Made by a program: the position numbers and the translations under genes
Notes under the pieces: model-generated
The model's input: the letters and a program-made list of their open reading frames with translations, nothing else
What the model was told of the DNA's origin: nothing
The model's database searches: none
In this document: in pieces, positions 12,656-23,673 of the stretch
Layout of the letters: the number at the start of each line of letters is the position of its first letter
How positions within the stretch are numbered: the first letter of the stretch is position 1
From: Aristolochia californica
Taxonomy: Eukaryota > Streptophyta > Magnoliopsida > Piperales > Aristolochiaceae
Length of the DNA stretch: 64,000 nucleotides
NCBI GenBank assembly: GCA_029961685.1
Contig: JARWKL010000013.1
Coordinates: 24,954,922-25,018,921, forward strand
Reading direction: 5' to 3'

Positions 12656-13160
12656 ATAAAGGGTGGCGAACCCAAGCTTGATTTAAATATTTTGAATTCG
12701 AGTTCGAGTCAAACCTAGCCTCGAGCCTAAAATTGTTATCGAGATCGAGCCCAATAATTTTAACAGAGTTCGAGCTTCAACATTTATTTAAAATTTTTCA
12801 AAAATTACATGTCTCGAGTTCAAGCTCCACCGTACATTTAAAACTTTTCAAAAAATACATGTCGAATAAATTGTATATAAAATTATACATACATTTTACA
12901 TAAAATTAGGCATATATTTTACATAAAATTGGACATGACCTCTACATAAAATTGGACATGACCTCTACTTAAAATTAGGCATAAGGGTGGCATCGAATCC
13001 AACTGAGTCTGAACCTTCTTATGTTCGAGTCGAGCTTGATTTAAAGATTTCAAACTCAAACTCGAGCCGACCTAGCCTCGAGCCTAAAATTGTAATCGAC
13101 ATCGAGCCTAATAATTTTAACCGAGCTCTAGCCGAGTTCAATGTTAACCTACATTTAATA
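12656..13160 (+). repeat. Two adjacent hAT-like element left ends
   Basis: GGGTGGC-type ends at 12663 and 12985 each begin a stretch rich in CGAGCTTGATTTAAA, CCTAGCCTCGAGCC and CTAATAATTTTAAC-type words, followed by AT-rich DNA with repeated ATAAAATTA. The same family occurs at 27290-27640 and 14318-14432. No transposase is present. Confidence 0.55.
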
Positions 13161-13429
13161 CTCTATATAAAATATATGTCAAATAAATTTTCTATAAAAT
13201 TATGCATACATTTAAAAAAAATGATAGGGGAGGTTCGGGATTGAATCTCGATAATGGATTAGAACCCACCAGTATTAATATTTTTTACCCCAAATGTTGT
13301 CTAGCTTATTTTATAATTTTTGAATCTAGCAATAAATTTATTATGGCCTCCTTAGTGCCCCTGATAGAAAATTTATATTCTAGGAAAAGAAAAACCAGAA
13401 CTAGTTTTTCCTAAGATACATATTTCCAA

Positions 13430-13590
13430 AAAAACCTTTAAATAAAATCCTATTACTATTAGAGACTTACTAGAAAATTACAAGAAATATTTTAAAATTT
13501 TCTTAGGAAAGTTAAATAAAATTAATAATCAATCTAATATATTACTATACTTATCGATAAATTTTTAATCAAATAAAATGTCAAATACAA
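13430..13590 (+). repeat. Dispersed AT-rich repeat, copy 1
   Basis: Contains a TTACTAGAAAATTAC, TTTTCTTAGGAAA, AATATATTACTATACTTAT series. The same order is seen at 24960-25085 and, inverted, at 46490-46720. Probably a degraded non-autonomous DNA element. Confidence 0.4.
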
Positions 13591-13951
13591 ATTTGCTATA
13601 AAAATTGCCTCATGCTAAAAGTATTATAGCATCAACTGTCAAATACTTATTCAAAAATTTTCTATACGATTTTCTCGCCCATCTTGGCAAGAAAATCTTA
13701 CTTAGAAAATTATATGATTTTTAATAAGAATTTCTAATTAGAAAATTGTTTCCAAAAACAATAAGGCACTAATAGTCCCTATATTTCTATTAAAAATGAT
13801 TTTTCAACATTTATTGAAAAAACTACTAATAATCTCTAGAAACGTATTTCTATTAAAATATCTTTACAATTTCTTCACTTGTTTATGATCTCGCAAGTGT
13901 GCAAGTCACACATGCGAAATCGTCTTCACTTGGGAAATGAAGAGGGACACA
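13591..13951. other. AT-rich spacer
   Basis: No gene or clear repeat boundary is seen. Confidence 0.4.
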
Positions 13952-13977
13952 GGGGGGGGGGGGGGGGGGGGGGGGGG
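13952..13977 (+). repeat. 26-base poly-G tract
   Basis: An uninterrupted run of 26 G at the broken left edge of a hAT-like repeat. Similar tracts lie at 35115, 35875 and 36271. Confidence 0.9.
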
Positions 13978-14120
13978 CTCTCGCGAGCTTTCGAGCCAAA
14001 CCTTGATTCGGTCAAGCTCGGCTCATTAACTCAAACGACCCGTATTTGGAACTCAAACTCGGTTCGAGATCCAGGTATACCGAATCGAACAGAGCCGGCT
14101 CGGTTCGAAGCCACCCCTAG
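13978..14120 (-). repeat. hAT-like miniature element fragment
   Basis: GAGC/CTCG-rich sequence ending in GAAGCCACCCCTAG, the terminal inverted repeat seen in the other copies. The left end is lost in the poly-G tract. Confidence 0.55.
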
Positions 14121-14171
14121 CTACAAGTAGGGGTGTCTTACTAAATTCTATCTGTAGTTCACTTGATAAAA

Positions 14172-14988
14172 CTACCCTCCACTCACCATTGAATTTGCTT
14201 GCTTTTGCCCTTTACCCTCGGCGAAGTCTGGCGAAAAGGGGGGACCCATTTATACCCAAATCAGGTAGGTCGTCGGGATCTTCCTAGGCAGGTTCCCGAT
14301 GGAAATAAACTAACACGTAGGGGTGGCATCGAGCCGAGCTGAGCCCGAACCTGCCTATGTTCGAGTTGAGCTTGATTTAAATATTTTGAACTCGAGCCGC
14401 TCGCGAATTGGCTCAGTTCGATGCCACCCCTAGCTACACGAGTCGTTAAGTCCTAGAGAGAGGTTGCATTAGGATTTTAGCGGCTTGCGAGTCGACTCGT
14501 TACTTAACCAGCAATTTCAGGGCCGAACCCTAATTTTCAGCATACTTTCCTTTGTTCGACTTTCTTTCTTTGAGCTTTGATTTTGGGGAGTCAGCAAAGT
14601 CGAAATTCGAGAGGCTCGGCAAAATCGAAAGGAAATCACTAATAGGGATGTGAAGTTCCCTTAGCCGGATATTTCCCAAGCCAAAACAAAGAAAGAAGAG
14701 GTATTCAATCTGGCCCTTTAGGTAAGTTTTCATTTTTATTCGATTTCATCCTCCATTTCTATGATTTCTTCTCAATCTCTTTGTTCTTCGTCGTCAATCA
14801 ATTTTTTTTAACTGACGAACAAATTACAGAGGACGGCAGAGCCTGTTGAAAAGTTACGGAACAGAAGGAAGCTCATCTCTCCCCTTTCTCTTTTGGCTAG
14901 AGGTGTTTGCGGCCATTAGAGCGGAGACTAGAGGTGTTTCCATACCAGAGCTAGAGGTGAGCAGAGCCATCAGAAATCAAGTCACAGT
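14172..14988 (+). repeat. Spliced-looking cassette, copy C
   Basis: A fifth, partial copy of the A/B cassettes, from CTACCCTCCACT through the leader, the donor at 14722 (TTTAGGTAAGTTTTC) and CAGAAATCAAGTCACAG. It is interrupted by the miniature element at 14318-14432 and cut at 14988 by the Copia LTR. Confidence 0.6.
14318..14432 (+). mobile_element. Complete-looking hAT-like miniature element (about 115 bp)
   Basis: The ends are inverted repeats: TAGGGGTGGCATCGAGCCGA on the left and TTCGATGCCACCCCTA on the right. The 8 bases outside (CTAACACG and GCTACACG) match at five of eight positions, weakly in favour of an 8-bp hAT target duplication. There is no coding capacity. Confidence 0.55.
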
Positions 14989-15215
14989 TGTTGAAGATCC
15001 TCAGCCTTAATCTACACTTATTAAGATTATATGCCCTGTTTATAGTCTTCCTTACAGTGGTCCTTGACCCTCCATTTCAGGAGCTCATCAAGCTCCATCT
15101 TTCCATTTCATGTACAATCATATCAATTGTAAATCCCTGTAATTATGTTGTAACACTTATAAATATTAATGGAACCTCAGTCCGATCAGTGTGGTGAATT
15201 CTGTAAAAGTTCTCA
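14989..15215 (+). repeat. 5' LTR of the plus-strand Copia element
   Basis: The LTR starts TGTTGAAG and ends GTTCTCA, 227 bp in TG...CA form, immediately followed by the primer binding site TGGTATCAGAGC. No matching 3' LTR exists in the window; the element is cut off near 19621. Confidence 0.85.
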
Positions 15216-15227
15216 TGGTATCAGAGC
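15216..15227 (+). promoter_or_regulatory. Primer binding site (initiator-Met tRNA type)
   Basis: TGGTATCAGAGC directly after the LTR end CA, the usual site in plant Copia elements. Confidence 0.9.
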
Positions 15228-17363
15228 ATACCAGGATTAACATCCTGTGATCTTCAATGGCCTCTGATTTTTATCCCGATCCTCTTCCCTTCAACACCAT
15301 GATTCATATGGTCACCATCAAACTTTCATCCTCCAATTATCTCCTATGGAAGAGTTAGTTTTTTCGTCTTCTTGACTGTCAAGGATTGTTGGGTCATGTG
15401 GACGGTACTCTTGTGCCACCACCCTCGTTTGACCCTTCTACGTCTCAGACGCCAAGCCCCAAGTATCTGTCATGGAAGGCAACAGATCAATGTCTTCTTA
15501 ACCTTCTCTTGTCGTCTCTTTCTTAAGAAGCCATGGTTGAAGCTGTCGGTCTGACCACATCCAGTGAGGTGTGGATTGCTCTTGAAAATACATTCAGCCA
15601 CTGCTCCAAGGCCCGTGAAATTCATCTCAAAGACGATCTTCAACTGATGAAACGCGACACTCATCTGGTCATTGTTTATGCTCGAGCCTTCAAAGCCATG
15701 TTCGACCAACTCCATGCCATTGGTCATCCCGTCGATGGCATCGATAAGGTGCACTGGTTTCTTCGCGATCTCGGCCCCGACTTCTCGAGCTTCTCCACTG
15801 CCCAAATGGCACAAACCCCTCTCCCCTGTTTTTCAGACCTGGTGTCGAAAGTGGAAAGTTTTGAAATTTTTCAAAAATCACTCGAGCCTCCAACGGCCTC
15901 CACTGCCACATTCACTGCAAATCGAGCTTCTTCTCCTCGTTTCGGAGGCTCCTCTCACCCTGATCGTGGTCGTGGAAACAGTCACGGCCAGAGCAGCCAC
16001 TCCAGCCACGGCCAGAGCAGCGATTTCGCTCACGATCAGGGTCGTTCCAACCCTACCCACCATCGCCGACCACCGTGTTGTCAGATTTGCCGTCAAGACT
16101 GCCATCGATCATTGTCGGAAACGGTATGCTCGACACGAGCAATCAGCGCTCACAGAGTCCTTCGCCTCGACACTTTCCATGTCTGAAAATAATGATGCCT
16201 CAGATTGGTTCATGGACACAGGAGCTTCGGCCCACAGGACTCCAGGCCACTCGGCATTGGATCAATCTGTCTCCTACACGAGTAAGGATCGTGTAATTGT
16301 AGGGAATGGTGTGTCCCTACCTATTACCCATACAGGTCACCTTTCCCCTTCACCAGACCTTAAATTGTTAGATGTCTTGGTAGTTCCCCATCTCACTAAA
16401 AATCTCTTAACCATTAGAAAATTAACGAATGATTTTCTTTTATCCGTTACGTTTACTAATGATTTTTTCACTATTCAGAATCGCCAAATGGGAAAGGTGG
16501 TGGCAACCAGTAAATGTGATGGAGGCCTATATGTGCTAGAGCATGAAAATTTTGCTTTTATTTCTGTTTTGAAAAAAAAATCTCTTCATGCTTCATACGA
16601 ATTGTGGCACGCTCGTCTAGGACAAGTGCATCATTCAGTTATTTCTTTATTAAATAAAAATGGACAACTTTATCTTACCTCCTTACTGTCATCTCCTAAA
16701 TTATGTGATACATGTCAACTTTCTAAAAGTCATCGTTTACCTTATTCTCGAAATGAAAAAAGGTCGTCTCATGTGTTAGAGCTAATTTATTGCGATATAT
16801 GGGGTCCTTTACCAGTAACATCAAATTTAGGGTTTGTTTACTATGTTTTGTTTGTTGATGATTATTCTCGTTTTACTTGGCTTTACACATTGAAATTGAA
16901 ATCTGACTTCTACGATACCTTTCTTCAATTTCAAAAATTTGTGGAAAACCAACATTCCGCTCGTATAAAAAATTTTCAAAATGATGGTGGTGCATAATTT
17001 ACTAGGAATTGTTTTAAAAACCACCTTCGTACGTCTGGCATTCATCATCAACTATCTTGTCCATATACCCCTGCCCAAAATGGTCGTGTCGTACCAAAAC
17101 ACCGTCATGTGACTGAAACTGGGTTGGCTCTACTTTTTCATTCTCACATTTCTCCTCGCTTCTGGGTTGACACTTTTAGCACTGCCGCCTACATCATCAA
17201 CCACTTGCCAATACCACTTCTTGGAGGTAAGTCTCCTTTTGAAATTCTCTATGGTCTTTCTCCCAATTATAAAAATTTCCGTCCCTTTGGTTGTCATGTT
17301 TATCCGTGTTTACTTGATTATATGCCTAATAAATTTTCTCCACATAGTCTTCCATGTTTCTTT

Positions 17364-17916
17364 TGTCAAACGCCTAGCAAATACAACCCAAAAGACCGGT
17401 CTGTTAAGTGCGAAAAGCTAAGTACCTAACCCATCAGTGGACCAGGGGTGGACAGAACCTAACCCAGGTGGACCGGAACCACCTAGATCTGACACCCACC
17501 GTTCCCGTTCCCGTTCCCGTTCCCGTTCCCTACCGCTTCCATTTGGATTCAAACGTGGAACTTGGTGTCCAACTCTGATACTATGTCAAATGCCTAGCCA
17601 ATACAACTTAACAGATCGATATGTTAAGTGTGGAAAGCCAAGTACCTAACCCATTAGTGGACCAAGGGTGGACGGAACCTAACCCAGGTGGACCGGAACC
17701 ACCTAGCTCTGACACCTACCATTCCCGTTCACTACCGCTTACGTCGGGATTCGAACGCGGAACATGGTGCCTAGCTTTGATACCATGTCGAACGCCTAGC
17801 CAATACAACTCAACAGATCGGTCTATTAAGTGTGAAAAGCCAAGTACCTAACCCATCAGTGGACCAGGGGTAGACGGAACCTAACCCAGGTAGACCGGAA
17901 CCACCCACCTCTGACA
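17364..17916 (-). mobile_element. TRIM element with three LTRs and two internal domains
   Basis: Three near-identical 131-132 bp LTRs (17364-17495, 17584-17714, 17786-17916), each TG...CA, alternate with two short internal domains (88 and 71 bp). On the minus strand each internal domain begins at the LTR end with a tRNA-Met-type primer site (TAGTATCAGAGT at 17583-17572; TGGTATCAAAGC at 17785-17774) and ends in a purine-rich GGGAA tract. A 5-bp target duplication TCTTT (17359-17363 and 17917-17921) flanks the whole. There is no coding capacity. This is the architecture of terminal-repeat retrotransposons in miniature, in the LTR-int-LTR-int-LTR tandem form. Confidence 0.85.
17496..17583 (-). 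repeat. TRIM internal domain 1 with hexamer expansion
   Basis: Holds a CCGTTC hexamer run (17500-17530, about five units), which internal domain 2 (17715-17785) lacks. This accounts for the length difference of 17 bp. Also contains GATTCAAACG, matching GATTCGAACG in domain 2. Confidence 0.75.
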
Positions 17917-19621
17917 TCTTTATGGGATATAACTCATTTTATAAAGGGTTTTGTTGTCTTGATCCCTTCACCTCTCGACGATATATCACTCGACATACTC
18001 AATTTGATGAGACTTATTTCCCATCCTTAGCTTCTTCTCAGGCTCAACCCCTATCCACTCTCCCAGTCTCCAATTTTTTGGAACCCAGTCCCTCTCCTAC
18101 TGTCATGCCCCCATCTCTTTCGGTGCCTCATTCCCACACATTACTCAATCTGGCTCCCATCCGTGTGTTATTCGTACTGATCCCGTGGATGAGTCTTTAC
18201 AGGCCACTAATTCTCTTACAAGACCACTTCTGCCACCTACAGATCCTCGTCCACCAAGATCCACTGTTCTTGTTGCTACACTTCCAATGGGATCTCATCC
18301 TATCCTCACACGTGCCAAGGTTGGTATTTTCAAACCCTATCACTTGGCCAATCATGCTTACTCTGGATCTTCTGGTCTTCTCTATGCTCTTTTGACATCC
18401 TTTGAGCCTAAAAGGTTCAAATTTGCTGCCAAGAATCCTTCCTGGCTTGCCGCTATGGATGAAGAAGTTCAAGCTCTGCAAAATAATCGTACCTGGATTT
18501 TAGTCCCTCGACCAGCCCACACCAATATTGTGGGTTCTAAATGGGTATTTCGAACTAAATATTTGCCCAAAGGTTCTATTGAACGACTCAAAGCCCGTCT
18601 CGTAGCCAAGGGCTTTACCCAAGTCCCAGGTCTTGACTACATCGACACTTTTAATCCTGTCATCAAAGCTACCATTGTTTGTGTTGCTCTATCTCTTGTT
18701 GTTACCCACCGATGGCCTCTCCGTCAACTGAATATCAAGAATGTCTTCCTAAATGGTCATCTTAATGAACAAGTTTATACGGAACAGACTCCTGGGAATA
18801 TTGATCCTCGCTTCCCTAATCATGTTTGTAAGCTCCAAAAAGCGCTCTATGGTCTCAAACAAGCACCACATGCCTGGTTTCAGCAGTTCAGTTCCTTCCT
18901 CACTCATCTTGGCTTCTACTGCAATCATGCTGACACTTCACTCTTTGTCTTTCATAGGCACTCTGATATTATCTATTTGCTCCTATATGTTGACGAGATT
19001 ATTATTACGGGCAACAACTCTTCTCTTCTTGATAGCTTTACTTGCAAGCTTCATTCTGAGTTCTCTACAAAGGATTTGGGGTCTCTCAGTTACTTCCTTG
19101 GTCTTGAAGCTACACCCACTATTGATGGTCTATTTCTTAGCCAGCTGAAATATGCACACGACATCCTTGGTCATGCTCAGTTACTTGACTGCAAGCCTAT
19201 TCACACTCCTATGGTTGTTTCTCAGCATCTCTCCTCTGATGGTCAGTTATTTTTGGATCCTACTCTTTATCGATCTCTTATTGGTGCTCTTCAGTATTTG
19301 ACCATCACGCGTCCCGATATAGCTCATGCTGTCAACTCAATCAGTTAGTATTTACACTCTCCCACTGCTAACCACTTTATTGTTGTCAAGCGCATTCTTC
19401 AATATGTCAAGGGTACTCTCCATTTTGGCCTCTCCTTCCAACCATCTGCTGCTCCTGGATCTTTAGTTGCTTATTCTGATGCTGATTGGGCCGAATGTCC
19501 TGACACTCGTCGCTCTACCTCTGGTTACTCTATTTACCTTGGTGACAACTTAGTTTCCTGGAGTGCCAAGAAGCAACCTACCATTTCTCGTTCCAATTGT
19601 GAGTCTGAATATTGCCTTTTT

Positions 19622-20311
19622 TAGAATTCCATAAACCAATTTTTTCTTTTGCTTTTTATTTTCTGTCATCGCAGGAACTTTACTTTTTTTTTTTATATTG
19701 CTATTCTGGTTCACTGGCCTCAAAATAATCTCAATATTTGCTGGTGTGGAGACAACAAAGGAGCATATAAGTAAATCCTTTACAACATATTTTCCCTTTT
19801 TTCATTGTTGTCCTCCTGCTGCGTGTTTTTATTTTTGGAAGCCTTCCTATGTCTCGCCCAGATTATTGCCATCAATCTCTATTGATTATACATGATCGCT
19901 GCTAATTGATTCAAGGCTGCTCGTCTATTTCTAGAAGTTCTATCTGCTCGGCTTATTCCTGTTGTGCATTGCTCTCTTCCGGAAGTTGCTGATAAATTGT
20001 ATCCTATTGGAAGTTTTTTTGGAACTTAATCCATCATTAGTAAATCCAGCCTAGTTGAGACGGAGGATGAAGCCATGGTGTGGCCAGACACCAAGGAAAA
20101 TGACTGTGCAAGTCCAGTGCACAGTAATGGCAGCAACGGCCAAGGCCAAGTGCAAAGGCACGGCCCAGAGGGGCACACACATATGGCTGACCCGGCATCA
20201 GCTGCAGCAAAGGAAGACACCCTTGAGCTTGCCAAACGGATGGCCAAGCAACAAGGTGCACAACAACCCCAGCAGCCAGTCCAGACACCAGGCAGCACGC
20301 CAACAGACAGT
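19622..20311. other. Spacer after the Copia truncation
   Basis: T-rich DNA to about 19900. From about 19905 to 20030 a frame reads LFLEVLSARLIPVVHCSLPE, which I do not recognise. From 20055 the DNA becomes GC-richer with chance open frames leading into the minisatellite. No gene is supported. Confidence 0.35.
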
Positions 20312-20722
20312 TCTGGCGGGCCGAAATGGGGTTGCTGGCGCCCATAGAGTCCTGGCGGGGCGAAATGGGGTTTCCAGGACTCCAGCGCCAACAGGACTCC
20401 AGGCGCCAGCAGAGTCCTGGCGGGGCGAAATGGGGTTTCCAGGACTCCAGCGCCAGCAGGACTCCAGGCGCCAGGCGCGTGCCAGCAGAGTCCTGGCGGG
20501 GCGAAATGGGGTTTCCAGGACTCCAGCGCCAGCAGGACTCCAGGCGCCAGGCGCCAGGAGCGCGCCAGCAGAGTCCTGGCGGGGCGAAATGGGGTTTCCA
20601 GGACTCCAGCGCCAGCAAGACTCCAGGCGCCAGGCGCCAGGCGCGCGCCAGCAGAGTCCTGGCGGGGCGAAATGGGGTTTCCAGGACTCCAGCGCCAGCA
20701 GGACTCCAGGCGCCAGACGCCA
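20312..20722. repeat. GC-rich minisatellite, five copies plus a partial one
   Basis: A core starting GAGTCCTGGCGGGGCGAAAT and ending CTCCAGGCGCCAG repeats from 20347, 20412, 20488, 20571 and 20654 (spacings 65, 76, 83, 83). Spacers vary and are built of GCGCCAG/GCGCGCC words. A partial copy starts near 20312. Several frames stay open through it on both strands because the unit lacks stop codons; this is not evidence of coding. Confidence 0.85.
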
Positions 20723-21118
20723 GAATTCGGATTTTTCGGATTCTGGCGGATTTCTTGGCATTTTGAGAGATTTCTAAAGCCAAAGGAGAGGTTATAAATA
20801 GAGGGGCCTCTCCCATTGTAAGGAGGTCGAAAATCCTTAGTATTCTTTACTTTTCAAGTGTATAGAGAGAGTTTTTAGCCTTGGCCTTCAAGAGTGTTTG
20901 GCCATCCTTTGTAATCTTGTATTCTTAATACAAAGTAGGTTTTTCTCTTCTATATCTTGGTCTTTTCATTGTCCCATTTGGCTGGCAACTTCTTGTGTGA
21001 AGTATTGGTTGGAGGATCCGAGGCTCAAGGAGGCTGACTAGTTCTTCGGAAGAGCTAGGCCGCACGGGGTAGATATTCCGCAAGGCTAGACGGACTTAGC
21101 CTAAATCTAACCGCGTGA
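20723..21118 (+). repeat. LTR-like promoter segment
   Basis: TTATAAATAGAGG at about 20792 is a strong TATA-type site. Leader-like sequence follows and ends in CTAACCGCGTGACA near 21118, a layout typical of Copia LTR R/U5 regions. The minisatellite would lie in its U3. No second LTR and no convincing primer binding site were found. Confidence 0.4.
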
Positions 21119-23299
21119 CACTAGTACTCTGAAGCCCTATGCTGAATCTGCACGCGCCTCTCTGCTCTCATGATCGCTTATTGCTGGACCATTGTTGTCA
21201 TCATTATTATTTTTTGTTGCTGTTGTATCTCGCTACTATCCCTCTCTGTTCAGAAGCGAGTGGGGAAGAAGGAGCCGTCAGCTCTCTGCTGTTAAGCTGA
21301 TTAACAGAAGATTTTGTAAACTCCTCTGATTTCCATCTCTATTTTTCTGCTGCCGTTGGCATTTCCATTCCGAGAAACAGATCCCATAAGTTTCCGAATT
21401 TTTTTTATCTTCCTGCTGGATTGATTTTTATTCGGTTGGAGCTTGATTAGAAGATCGTGATTGACTTTCCTGGATTTTTCGTTGCTCATCGCTATCTCTG
21501 GTTTTGTTTGGCATCGTGGGGAAGAAACACTGTTACCGAATTAATATTTCTTCCTAAGTTTGGAAGCGCGGATTAAATCTGGGTCCAACTTGTTTTGGTC
21601 AACCCGGACCATGCTGAGTTAATCCGGGTCAACCAGGACCGTATCATCGTCTCTCCCGACGCTACCGCCCGTAGCCACAGTCAACGCTCTCTTCGTCGTT
21701 GCCACCGTTGGCCTCGACGACCATAGTGTCAACCATGCCCAGCCAATCGGCGCCGCAGCACAGAACCCCCTTATCAGAGCAGGGCTCTGCCTCTGCTTAT
21801 TTCGCTCACGCGTTCAGCCAGGAGGTTGAGCAGGGGCTCTGTTTCCGTTTGCAAAAAACAATCTCGCGGATTTGCGAGAATCTCAATCTTGTTGCCATTG
21901 TTGGAGAAGACAACCCCAGACTCCACCGAGTCATCTTACCGCGACGCTGACTCTCTGCAACCACCGGTGCCACGGGAAGGTAGACGAAACGTCTATCTGC
22001 CAGTGATTTATTTCAGGCGCTATTGATTTTCCATTCTAGAAATATTTGCCTCAGTCGGCGCCGCGATGATCTTTCTCTCTGGTTTCTGCCGTTCCACTCT
22101 ACACGAGGAATATCATGAAAAATCGGATTTCCTAAGTTAGTAAACCTGATTTAAACTGCCCATTCAGTCGGCTACTGAGCCTCGGACCAGACCCGCCGGC
22201 TCAAACCAACTCAGCCGACTTGTATTTCTGGCTCGTTATACAGGTCCGGGTTTAGGTTTTTACCTATTTTTCCTGCGACTCAGCTATATTGGTTTGATAT
22301 ATTACTCCATTCAACTCGATTCTCTATCTCCGGATGAATTATTATCTTGGATAATAATTGTGAACAATTTTCATTAATTATTATACTTATTAATTACTAT
22401 TACTCTATTAGTAATTGTTCTATTAATTATAGATATATTCCACATATTACTTATTATTATTAATGATTATTATCAACAATTATTGCTCTAAAATATTGAT
22501 CAATCCTTTCTTTATAGTATAAGACTAATATTAATAAGTAATCATTATTTAATAATTAATCAACTAATCTTAATGCATTACCTAAATTAAGCACGTGTTC
22601 CCCTCCCGAAGAGGTGTTTTTTTTCCTAATCGGCTATTAATGAAATAATTCCTAAGTTAAACTTAGGGAATAATAAAAATAAAATGCAAGTGATTAATGA
22701 AAAATAATATTAATCAATTACATTAATGAGATCACTTGCAAATTGAGGAAAGGAAACAAAATCACTTGCAAAGAGGAGGAACTAGCTGAGGAAAGAAGAT
22801 GGGATGAGTCAATGGAGGCAAATTGAGGAAGGGAAAGAAAGATCTAGTAGGGTCTCACTCGGATCTTATTGCCAGCAACCAGGCAACGATGGGTTGGCAC
22901 AGAAACAAGCAAAGTTGCAACAGTTGGCGGAGGAAAAAAATAACCAAAAATCACTGATAAAATAAGCCTAATTGGCCAATGATGGGAAAGGTGAAGTTGC
23001 CACAACTTTGCGGCTCGATTCTAAGGTTTTCGATAGGATAGATAGGCTACGAGTTGGAGTGGCAAGTTGGGTCTTCAAACCATGACTCGCCTAGACTCTA
23101 GTAACATCCCATCTAAGGGGGGGTTAGTCAACATGACTCAGGACATGATCTTCATGCGCATTACTCAGTTCATGTCCTGAGGTCGTTAGGGAGCGCCAAA
23201 CTTCATGTCATGTACATGATCATCCATGACTCAAGAGATATTGTCCCAAGAGTAAACGACGGAAGTGATTTCTGCCCAATTTTGAGAATCATGTACATG
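21119..23299. other. Unannotated intergenic DNA
   Basis: 21119-22330 is moderately GC-rich with scattered short open frames that I do not recognise. 22330-22740 is very AT-rich. 22740-23299 holds repeated short words such as CAAATTGAGGAA and palindromic CATGTACATG motifs. No gene or RNA is supported. Confidence 0.4.
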
Positions 23300-23640
23300 A
23301 CTCACGCGTGGGGCTCTCTCTCTCTCCCTCTCTACAACCTCTCCCTCTCGACCTCCATTGTAGAGTATGGGAAATCAAGAGGCTCTGCGACAGAGGTCAA
23401 GAAGGAGAGGAGAGGGAGGGAGGCCTTCCACCCTTGGCAACCAGTTTCTCCTCTCACTCCCCCCACCCCACACCCCCCCCCTGTCGGCCATCCTCCCTCT
23501 CCTCTCCCTCTCAACCTCCGTCGCAGAGCACGGGAGGTCGAGCATCTGTTGTAGAGCTTCTCGGCGTATCGTCGAAGCGCTGCCATCACCGTCGTCGTTG
23601 CCCGTTGTCTCGTCGTTGAGGAAGACGACGATGGTTTAAT
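23300..23640. repeat. CT-rich imperfect duplication
   Basis: Two related halves (about 23315-23395 and 23490-23560) each pass from CCTCTCCCTCTC through ACCTCC and a GCAGAG-type word. Open frames on both strands reflect the low-complexity composition. Confidence 0.45.
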
Positions 23641-23673
23641 TTTTCCTAAGTTAGGAAAAATTAAACCATCGTC
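23627..23673. repeat. Perfect inverted repeat: 23-bp arms, 1-base centre
   Basis: GACGATGG...TTCCTAA (23627-23649) is followed by one G and then its exact reverse complement (23651-23673). It sits at the switch from GC-rich to very AT-rich DNA. It would form a hairpin in RNA or a cruciform in DNA. Confidence 0.95.

Larger units (their letters stand above)
15257..19621 (+). pseudogene. Copia gag-pol, broken and 3'-truncated
   Basis: Domains in order: gag UBN2-like region (15257-15890, first stop TAG near 15357), degenerate zinc knuckle (about 16075-16135), protease DTGAS (about 16212), GAG-pre-integrase and integrase core (about 16600-17350, stop TAA near 16996), reverse transcriptase (about 18410-19040) and partial RNase H (to 19621). 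The reading frame shifts between gag and protease near 16060. A TRIM element (17364-17916) interrupts the coding sequence after the integrase. The catalytic reverse transcriptase motif reads YVDE, with GAG at 18995-18997 instead of an Asp codon. A stop lies at 19346-19348, and homology ends inside RNase H with no 3' LTR. Clearly inactive. Confidence 0.9.

Noticed and set aside
17496..17785. tRNA-like B-box words (GTTCGAATCC on the minus strand) suggesting a SINE
   Set aside because: The spacing from the TGGTATCAAAGC word is too short for A and B boxes, and LTR edges, primer sites and the 5-bp duplication fit a TRIM element better.
20037..20816. 259-codon minus-strand and 240-codon plus-strand frames
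   Set aside because: Both are open only because the minisatellite unit lacks stop codons; the proteins are pure repeats with no family resemblance.
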